DNA of 22,285 nt from an uncultured Rhodobacter sp. (GTDB lineage: Bacteria; Pseudomonadota; Alphaproteobacteria; Rhodobacterales; Rhodobacteraceae), in contig CALGTJ010000270.1 of NCBI GenBank assembly GCA_937901435.1, positions 1 to 22,285 on the forward strand, read 5' to 3'. Positions within the stretch are counted from its first letter, which is position 1; each line of letters opens with the position of its first letter. This document shows positions 16,770-22,285 of this stretch, piece after piece. Under the pieces are notes generated by a model. The model ran no database searches. It had not been told where the DNA came from and worked only from the letters and a program-made list of their open reading frames with translations. Made by a program: the position numbers and the translations under genes.

Positions 16770-16855
16770 GAATTCTCCAAAATCGACTGAAGGGTGCGTG
16801 ACTCGGGCTGGTGATATGATAGGTGGGGGCTGGCTTCAAGCTAGGGATTGCCGCC

Positions 16856-17617
16856 ATGACCACCCCGAGAAACGCACCGATAGACGAACGGGCAGACGCA
16901 CCGCCAGACCAGCCCACAGACGGTCCGCGCAAGACGATGACCATGGCCCGGATTGCTGATGATGCCTGCGGCGCGCGCCTGTGGGACGAGATGCGCAGCA
17001 GCTGGGCCATCGCCCTGTTCGCCCGCGCACCCAGCGTTCCGCTGACATGGATCTGCGCGCGCGCGGGCCTCGCCCCGATGCAGGTGACCGGCCTCGGCTT
17101 TGCTCTTGCGCTGTCCCTGCCCCTCTATGCTGCATTGTTACCCCTGACGCTGGCCGTCTGGGCCGTGGCCCTCGGCGGTTGGCTGTTTCAGGTGCTCGAC
17201 TGCGTCGACGGCACCCTCGCCCGTCTTGGCAGACAGACAAGCAAACGCGGGGCGGATGCGGATTTTCTGGTGGATATGACCCAATGGGGCCTGCTTTACC
17301 TCTCGATCGGACTGCTCGCGGATCGCACCCTCGACAGTGGGCTGTTCTGGACCACCGTGGCTTGTGCCGCCGCGTGGGGCCGCCTGCTGGCCCGTGTGAT
17401 CCGTGATCGACTGGCCACACCAACACCAGTCATAAGCACACCCGCCCCCTTGCGCCTGATGGAGTATCCCGCCGCCATCCTTGCCGGGATCTCTGGCCTG
17501 ATCGCCTTTTTCGCGCTGCTTGGGCCATGGATCGGCGTCGGCGTGGCCTTTCTGGCGCTCTATTCCCTGCTGGATATCATCGAGGCCGCCTTGCCGCTGG
17601 CCTCTGAACCTCAATGA
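16856..17617 (+). CDS. CDP-alcohol phosphatidyltransferase, candidate phosphoinositol transferase
   Basis: This is a membrane enzyme of 253 residues from the ATG at 16856. All residues of the CDP-alcohol phosphotransferase motif are present: D115-x2-D118-G-x2-A-R-x8-G132-x3-D136-x3-D140 (in LDCVDGTLARLGRQTSKRG and ADADFLVD). About six helices follow a polar, proline-rich N-terminal tail of about 40 residues. Members swap the CMP of a CDP-alcohol for an acceptor hydroxyl. With CDP-inositol as donor and ceramide as acceptor it would make inositol-phosphoceramide. With CDP-lipid as donor and inositol phosphate as acceptor it would make a phosphatidylinositol-phosphate. The gene context (both an inositol cytidylyltransferase candidate and a CdsA-like protein) allows either. 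Starts at 16823 (GTG) or 16937 are possible. The glycosyltransferase gene follows after 10 bp. Confidence 0.83.
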   Translation: MTTPRNAPIDERADAPPDQPTDGPRKTMTMARIADDACGARLWDEMRSSWAIALFARAPSVPLTWICARAGLAPMQVTGLGFALALSLPLYAALLPLTLAVWAVALGGWLFQVLDCVDGTLARLGRQTSKRGADADFLVDMTQWGLLYLSIGLLADRTLDSGLFWTTVACAAAWGRLLARVIRDRLATPTPVISTPAPLRLMEYPAAILAGISGLIAFFALLGPWIGVGVAFLALYSLLDIIEAALPLASEPQ

Positions 17618-17627
17618 AAAACCCACT

Positions 17628-18743
17628 ATGAAAATCGTCCAACTCTGCCCCTATGCGATGGATCGCCCCGGCGGCGTGCAACGCCATGTGCGCGACCTGA
17701 CCACTTGGCTGACGGCCCAGGGCCACGAAACCCTGATCGTCGCGCCCCCCGCCCCCGGCGTGGCCGCGCGCCGTGAGCCCCCGCTGATCGAACTGGGCAG
17801 ATCGCGCGCCTTCGGCACCCATGGCACTGGCTTCGAGCTTAGCTTTGCCCGCCCCGCCCATGTACGCGCCCTTGCGCGTGAGATAACCGACTGGGGCGCT
17901 GATCTTGTCCATATGCACACCCCATGGACCCCCCGCCTCGTGCATCAGATGTGGCGCGCGCTGCACCTGCCCACCGTCACCACCCTGCACGCCACCCTAC
18001 CTGACATCAAAGGCGCAAGCCTGATCGACCGCTACATCCGGCGCGCCGCCAAATCCTATATCCTGCAAAGCGAGGCCGTCATACTGCCCTCGCGCGCGCC
18101 CCTCGAGATGCTGTCCCGCCTCGTCCCGCGCTTTGCCCCACAGATCCTGCCCCCCGCCGTCGACCTCTCTGCATGGCGCAAGGCGGGCGATCAGCGGCGC
18201 GAAGGCCACGGCCTGAACCTGCTGTTCCTCGGGCGGCTCGAGGCGCGCAAAGGCGTCGATATCCTGCTAAAGGCTTGGCCGCGCATCGTTCAGTCCCTGC
18301 CTCAGGCCCGCCTGACCATCGCGGGCGATGGCGAAATGCGCCCCATGGTCGAGGCCGCGCAAAGCCCGCGCCTGACCTATGTGGGCCGCCCCGACGATGC
18401 CAGCGCGCGTGCCCTTATGGCCAAAGCCGACCTTTTCATTGCCCCCGCGCCCTACGGCGAAAGCTATGGCCTTGTGCTGGCAGAGGCCATGTCCGCCGGC
18501 GCATTGCCCATCGCCGCCGCCAACGCCGGATATGCCTTGGTACTTACCGGCCCCGGCAAACAATTGCTGGTCCCACCGGGAAACGCCGACCTGCTGGCTG
18601 AACGTATCATCGCCCTCAGCGACGACCCGATCGCCATGGCCGACCTGCGCAACTGGGCCAAACTCAAAGCCCGCCAAAGCGATGTCGCCAATCTTGGCCC
18701 CGACTATCTGGCCCTGTACCAAAACGTCCTTGAGCCCAGATAA
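17628..18743 (+). CDS. GT4 glycosyltransferase resembling PimA
   Basis: This retaining GT-B glycosyltransferase has 371 residues and no membrane helix. The N-terminal MKIVQLCPYAMDRPGGVQRH is very close in style to mycobacterial PimA, which adds mannose to phosphatidylinositol. The glycine pair G15-G16 binds donor phosphate. DLVHMHTPWTP (92-102) carries the conserved histidine pair. GRLEARKGVD (202-211) gives R203 and K208 for the diphosphate. The EX7E motif is E278-SYGLVLA-E286. It lies 10 bp behind the CDP-alcohol transferase gene, so acting on the product of that enzyme is the natural reading: a hexose added to the inositol of a phosphoinositol lipid on the cytoplasmic face. The donor sugar (GDP-mannose, UDP-glucose or other) cannot be read from sequence. 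Confidence 0.82.
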   Translation: MKIVQLCPYAMDRPGGVQRHVRDLTTWLTAQGHETLIVAPPAPGVAARREPPLIELGRSRAFGTHGTGFELSFARPAHVRALAREITDWGADLVHMHTPWTPRLVHQMWRALHLPTVTTLHATLPDIKGASLIDRYIRRAAKSYILQSEAVILPSRAPLEMLSRLVPRFAPQILPPAVDLSAWRKAGDQRREGHGLNLLFLGRLEARKGVDILLKAWPRIVQSLPQARLTIAGDGEMRPMVEAAQSPRLTYVGRPDDASARALMAKADLFIAPAPYGESYGLVLAEAMSAGALPIAAANAGYALVLTGPGKQLLVPPGNADLLAERIIALSDDPIAMADLRNWAKLKARQSDVANLGPDYLALYQNVLEPR

Positions 18744-18760
18744 CCCCTGCTTGGGCTACC

Positions 18761-18778
18761 GCTTGGGCTTGGGCTTGG
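18761..18778 (+). repeat. GCTTGG hexamer repeat
   Basis: Three exact GCTTGG units lie after the glycosyltransferase stop codon, with an isolated GCTTGGG copy at 18749-18755. AGCCCA (18733-18738), next to the stop codon, can pair with TGGGCT (18752-18757), forming a short hairpin that may aid termination; a T8 run follows at 18804-18811. Confidence 0.55.
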
Positions 18779-18852
18779 GCTTCATCTTGGCCTAAATACT
18801 CACTTTTTTTTCGCCAAAGCCATCCGCAACAAAGAGCAAAGGCTGCAAATCC

Positions 18853-19947
18853 CTAAGCTTCTCTGCCCGCGCAGCGGGCGGAATTGTCTTGCTCATGCAG
18901 CGGCGATTTGCGCGAGGCGGTGAAATCGCCCCGGATATGGTCCCACCAATAGCCGAAATAGCTTTTGTCCGCGCGCACATTGAACACCTCCGGGGCGGTC
19001 CGCGTCAGCAGCGGCAGGCGGGTCCATGCCACATTCGGGAATGTGTGATGTTCGTTGTGATAGCCCGTGTTGAACAGGGGCAGATTGATCAGACTATAGG
19101 TCGAGCGTGACGGGGCCAGATCATCCGTCCCTTCATGTTCGCTCAACGACTGGCCAAGGTTCCAGATCCCCAGCTTGCCCAGAAACAACGACAGCGCCCA
19201 CAGATGGTACAGCAGCGCCCAAGGGCCCAGCACCAGCAGCAAAGTCACATTGGACAGCAGCGACACGGCAATGAATAGACGCACCTGCCAGACAGGCGGC
19301 TTGGACGACTCTACATGGCGCGCCGGATCTTTCTGCGGCCGCCCCGAGACCCATTTGTTCAGCCGTGGCAGCACCTCATCCCCGATCAGAAACCCCAGCG
19401 GCAGCGCGTGAATGAACAGGGTCAGCCCCGTCAAAAGTCGCTGGATGTGCTTGTTATCATGGCGCAATTCCATCCGGCTTTGAAAGGCACAGATGTCTTC
19501 GTGTTCATAGTCACGCTCGTAATCCCCGATATAGGGGTGGTGACTGGTGATATGCTCGTGCTGATAGGTCAGTTGCTTGCCATAGCTGCCCAAAATCCAT
19601 TCCAGCCCCAGATCAAAGGCCAGTTTCGGGCGCGGATTGCGAAAGATCAGCTTATGCGCGGTCTCATGCACCAGCGAGCCTGCCGCATGGATGCACATCT
19701 GCCCCCAGAAAAACGCCACCACAAAGATCATCCAGATCGGCGCGTCCGACAGCGCCCAGGCCATGCCCCAATGGGCCGCAAGGATTACAGGCAGCGCCAG
19801 AACCGTGCGCGGATCAGAGCCCGCCACCTCTTTCAACTCGGGATGCGCCCGGATCGCGGCGCGGCGCAGGTCATTGTGACGGCGCGCCTGCACAGAGATC
19901 CCCAGCTTGCGCTCTGGCTGCGGAAGGGAAGCGGGTGATTGGTCCAT
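18853..19947 (-). CDS. Fatty acid desaturase family, sphingolipid delta-4 desaturase-like
   Basis: This 364-residue di-iron membrane desaturase has three histidine boxes: H94-ETA-H98, H132-ITS-HH (136-137) and H297-NE-HH (300-301). The last box is in FNTGYHNEHHTFPNVAWTRLPL, which matches the characteristic GYHNEHHDFPNIPG-SLPL block of animal dihydroceramide desaturase DEGS1. The start is also DEGS-like: LRRAAIRAHPELKEV resembles RRREILAKYPEIK, including the distance to the first membrane segment and to the first histidine box. The second box has three residues before HH instead of two. Predicted role: introducing the delta-4 double bond (or a hydroxyl) into the sphingoid base of ceramide at the inner membrane. 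It faces the glycosyltransferase gene and lies 67 bp after the Stealth gene, probably in one transcript. Another fatty-acyl substrate is possible. Confidence 0.8.
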   Translation of the reverse strand: MDQSPASLPQPERKLGISVQARRHNDLRRAAIRAHPELKEVAGSDPRTVLALPVILAAHWGMAWALSDAPIWMIFVVAFFWGQMCIHAAGSLVHETAHKLIFRNPRPKLAFDLGLEWILGSYGKQLTYQHEHITSHHPYIGDYERDYEHEDICAFQSRMELRHDNKHIQRLLTGLTLFIHALPLGFLIGDEVLPRLNKWVSGRPQKDPARHVESSKPPVWQVRLFIAVSLLSNVTLLLVLGPWALLYHLWALSLFLGKLGIWNLGQSLSEHEGTDDLAPSRSTYSLINLPLFNTGYHNEHHTFPNVAWTRLPLLTRTAPEVFNVRADKSYFGYWWDHIRGDFTASRKSPLHEQDNSARCAGREA

Positions 19948-20014
19948 GGGTGTGATCGTCCTGTCTCGTAAAGCGAGTGCAAAGGTAGCCTAATCCCCCG
20001 CCAATGCCAGCCTG

Positions 20015-20974
20015 CTATGTGGTCGCGGGGCGTTCACAGGCGCAGGCTGCGGGAAACCAGTGGTCCAGACGCGCCCGCACCATTGCCTCGACGCGTGGGT
20101 TTGGCCGGTCCTCGAAACTGTCGTTCAACGTGACAGACAAGGGGTGGCGGCGCATCACCCGCTGCAATTGCAACCATGTCCACGGCGCGAAATTTTCTAA
20201 CGAGACATAGCCCTGCATCTTTGCGCTGGCCGTGTCGCTGGCCTGCACCGCCGCCCCGGTTTCAATCGCCAGATGTTGAGACAGAAATTCGCAGGCCACA
20301 TTATCCGCCCCGCGAAACCGCGAGGCGCGCGTGGCCGCGATCAGATCGGGATACTCGGCGCACATGGCCTGCGCCACGTCGATCTGCATCAATTGCGGCG
20401 CGTGAATGATATGACGGCGCGGTCCTTGCCCGAAACGGCGCGCCAAAGCCGCATCGCCATTGGCCAGCGACAGGTTCCACGGGCTTGAGGTCGCGGGGTT
20501 CAGCTTGTCCAACGGAGCGACCCAGCGGCGATCCAGATGCACCAGCGGGCGACCATCGGGCGCAAACATGCAGTCCGTCAGACGGGGCGACATCGCCAGC
20601 ATGTCATCCTCGAAATACAGGAACCGCTGCGACAGACCGGGGATCAGGTGCAGATGGCTGACGATGGCAAAGGAATTATAGGTCGGCAGGATCGCCGGAT
20701 CCATGATCTGGTCGTGATGCACCACTTCGATTTGCGGATGATCCGTATTCAGCCAGTCGGGCATCTGCGGACGGCAGGTCAGGAAAAAGATCTTTCGGAT
20801 GCCGCTCAGGTTTTGGGCCACAGAGCGCAGCGAATAGCGGATGATATCCAGATTATCACGGGTGCGATTGGGATTGGTGTCCCGCTTGTCGGCGACATAT
20901 GTGTTCAACTCTTCCAGATAGCCCGGAAAGCTGTCATCAACCCATGTATAAACGATATCCAGCGGCTCTGACAC
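20015..20974 (-). CDS. Stealth-family sugar-phosphate transferase
   Basis: This 319-residue protein has the Stealth layout: CR1 with DIVYTWVDD (6-14), RD (39-40) and IRYSLRSVAQNLSGIRKIFF (45-64). The CR2 block LPTYNSFAIVSHLHLIPGLS (96-115) is followed by FLYFEDDML (118-126). CR3/CR4-like segments come later (HAPQLMQID; FEDRPNPRVEAMV near the end). Stealth proteins transfer hexose-1-phosphate to another sugar, in capsule synthesis and, in animals, as GlcNAc-1-phosphotransferase. No signal peptide or helix is present, so it is cytoplasmic. The start is a GTG with a GGGAG site six bases upstream; the open frame extends 99 codons further upstream without family features. It lies upstream of the desaturase on the same strand. 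It may add a phosphosugar to the lipid head group, or serve a separate surface glycan. Confidence 0.83.
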   Translation of the reverse strand: MSEPLDIVYTWVDDSFPGYLEELNTYVADKRDTNPNRTRDNLDIIRYSLRSVAQNLSGIRKIFFLTCRPQMPDWLNTDHPQIEVVHHDQIMDPAILPTYNSFAIVSHLHLIPGLSQRFLYFEDDMLAMSPRLTDCMFAPDGRPLVHLDRRWVAPLDKLNPATSSPWNLSLANGDAALARRFGQGPRRHIIHAPQLMQIDVAQAMCAEYPDLIAATRASRFRGADNVACEFLSQHLAIETGAAVQASDTASAKMQGYVSLENFAPWTWLQLQRVMRRHPLSVTLNDSFEDRPNPRVEAMVRARLDHWFPAACACERPATT

Positions 20975-20980
20975 GGCGCG

Positions 20981-20987
20981 CTCCCTT
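20981..20987 (-). promoter_or_regulatory. Ribosome binding site deciding the GTG start of the Stealth gene
   Basis: AAGGGAG on the minus strand lies six bases before the GTG at 20972-20974. This GTG places the start two residues before the first conserved Stealth motif, as in typical members. Confidence 0.7.
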
Positions 20988-21191
20988 TTTTCGTGCCCGT
21001 TGATGCCTGAGGGTGTAGCGAAGTTGAAGCAGGCGCGAAACAGACAAACACCCGCGCAACCGAAACGAATTTCCGTCGAAAATGCGCGCTGCTCCAAGGG
21101 GCGGCGGCGTTCTTTCCACCCGACCGGTTGCCTTTGCCGCCGCGCCGCGTCACATGTACCCGCGCATCCGCGACACAGGCCCGATCCCAAC

Positions 21192-22285
21192 ATGACCACT
21201 GGCACCCTCATCATTTCCGCCGATTTCGGCACTTCCGGGGTCAAGGTCGGGGTCGTGGGCGCCGATTTCACCCTGCTGGCCTCTACGGTAGAACCCTACC
21301 CCCTGCATCTGCCCGGCCCCAGCCGTGCCGAGCAAGCGCCAGAGGATTGGTGGAGCGCGCTGGCCCGTGGCATCGCCCGCCTGTCCCCGCAGGTGCCGGA
21401 TCTGAGCCAACGCTGCGGCGCGCTGGTGTTTTGCGCCCAGATGTGCGGGCTGATCTGTGCGGACAAGAGCGGCGCGCCCCTGCGCCCTGCCCTGGTCTGG
21501 CTCGACAAACGCTCTGCCCCGCTGATGCAACGGGTGCTGGGCGGCTGGCCCAATATCTCTGGCTATGGGCTGGACAAGCTGCTGCGCTGGTTGCCCGTCG
21601 CCAATGGCGCGCCCTCGCATAACGGGATGGACCCGACCGGCAAGATGCTGTGGGTCAAAGAGAATGAACCAGAGATCTACGCCCGTTCTGACTATCTGCT
21701 GGATGTCAAGGATTGGCTGATCCACCGCGCCACGGGCGCGTTTACCACGACGGCCGACAGCGCCAATTTGACATGGTTGATGGACACCCGTCCGGGGCGC
21801 GAGGGTTGGTCTGCGAAACTGACGAAAGCCGTTGGCATTCCCGTCGAAAAACTGCCGCGCATCGTGGATGGCGGCGCGGTTGTGGGCGGTCTGACGGCAG
21901 GGGCTGCGGGGCAGTTGGGGTTACGCCGCGACACGCCCGTGATTGCAGGGGGGGGCGATGTCAGCGCCACGGCCATCGGCTCTGGCGCTGTGGGAAATGG
22001 CGCGCTGCATATCTGTATGTCCACCAGCAGTTGGGTCGCAGGCTTTTTCGACCGTCGGGTGCTCAGCATCCCGCATTCCTATGCCACGATCACCTCGTCG
22101 ATCGGCTTTCGCCCCCTTCTGATCGCCACGCAGGAAAGCGCGGGCGCGGCCCTTGGCTGGCTGGCCGAAGGGTTTGACCCGCGCCAGCGCGACGCCGAAG
22201 AGGGCCTTGAGCAATTCTACGACGATCTGGGCAATTTCGAACTGGACGATCCGTTCTTCCTGCCATGGCTGGCCGGCGAACGCGT
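21192..22285 (+). CDS. FGGY-family carbohydrate kinase, C-terminus cut by window edge
   Basis: The first 364 codons are present and the gene runs off the right edge without a stop. The N-terminal SADFGTSGVKVGVV is the FGGY phosphate-1 motif. FCAQMCGLICADKSG and LVWLDKRS form the sugar-binding region typical of xylulokinase-like members. DVKDWLIHRATG with TTADSANLTWLMDT follows. The start of the second domain shows VIAGGGDVSATAIGSGAV, holding the catalytic-type D. It would phosphorylate a pentose, pentulose or polyol. Substrate is unclear within FGGY, though xylulokinase-like is the nearest description. The gene is divergent from the Stealth gene with 217 bp between start codons, in which I see no clear operator. 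It may belong to a separate sugar operon to the right. Confidence 0.85.
   Translation, partial: MTTGTLIISADFGTSGVKVGVVGADFTLLASTVEPYPLHLPGPSRAEQAPEDWWSALARGIARLSPQVPDLSQRCGALVFCAQMCGLICADKSGAPLRPALVWLDKRSAPLMQRVLGGWPNISGYGLDKLLRWLPVANGAPSHNGMDPTGKMLWVKENEPEIYARSDYLLDVKDWLIHRATGAFTTTADSANLTWLMDTRPGREGWSAKLTKAVGIPVEKLPRIVDGGAVVGGLTAGAAGQLGLRRDTPVIAGGGDVSATAIGSGAVGNGALHICMSTSSWVAGFFDRRVLSIPHSYATITSSIGFRPLLIATQESAGAALGWLAEGFDPRQRDAEEGLEQFYDDLGNFELDDPFFLPWLAGER

Noticed and set aside
16770..16855. TATGAT (16815-16820) as the -10 of a promoter for the CDP-alcohol transferase gene
   Set aside because: No -35-like hexamer at an acceptable distance; nearest candidates give spacings of about 26 or 11 bp.
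20975..21271. The 99-codon N-terminal extension of the Stealth gene frame
   Set aside because: No family similarity, Arg/Cys-rich translation, and a good ribosome site before the GTG at 20972-20974 that begins the conserved domain.

Overview
The window looks like a chromosomal segment of an alphaproteobacterium, most likely a Rhodobacterales/Roseobacter-group member. This is inferred from the high GC content, the codon use, and the agl-type alpha-glucoside locus in its typical order (aglR, then divergent aglE-aglF-aglG-aglA). There are no rRNA or tRNA genes, CRISPR arrays, insertion sequences or phage genes. Both ends cut genes: aglA on the left and an FGGY sugar kinase on the right.

Region 1 (1-6346) is sugar uptake. 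On the minus strand run aglE (binding protein), aglF and aglG (permeases) and the start of aglA (alpha-glucosidase). On the plus strand are the LacI-type regulator aglR and a glucokinase. Two identical perfect palindromes (CAAAGCGCTTTG) flank the divergent promoter region, 158 bp apart centre to centre; they are the obvious operators. Together the genes would import alpha-glucosides, hydrolyse them and phosphorylate the glucose released. Region 2 (6404-7519) is a stand-alone MetE-like methyltransferase with intact zinc ligands. It is followed by a 488-bp stretch without a convincing gene, which holds the probable control region of the next operon.

Region 3 (8008-19947, perhaps to 20974) is the interesting part. 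It appears to be a gene set for a sphingolipid carrying a glycosylated inositol-phosphate head group. The plus-strand run encodes an alpha-oxoamine synthase of serine-palmitoyltransferase type, a secreted DUF4833-like protein, myo-inositol-1-phosphate synthase, an SDR that resembles eukaryotic 3-ketodihydrosphingosine reductase, a CdsA-like cytidylyltransferase, two LptF/LptG-family permeases and a small secreted protein with only a pilus/secretin N-terminal domain. A minus-strand nucleotidyltransferase (candidate CTP:inositol-phosphate cytidylyltransferase) follows. Then come a plus-strand CDP-alcohol phosphotransferase and a PimA-like glycosyltransferase. Last are a minus-strand desaturase resembling eukaryotic dihydroceramide delta-4 desaturase and a Stealth-family sugar-phosphate transferase.

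Read together, the genes suggest this route: serine + acyl-CoA -> ketosphinganine -> sphinganine -> (ceramide; the N-acyltransferase is not in the window) -> desaturated ceramide. In parallel, glucose-6-P -> inositol-P -> CDP-inositol -> inositol-phosphoceramide -> glycosyl-inositol-phosphoceramide, moved out by the dedicated LptF/G-like pair. Individual family assignments are well supported by motifs. The assembled pathway is inference.

Several short tandem repeats also occur: a 27-bp duplication in the aglE leader, a 12-bp coding repeat in the lptF-like gene, a 14-bp repeat after the pilus-domain gene and a 6-bp repeat after the glycosyltransferase gene.
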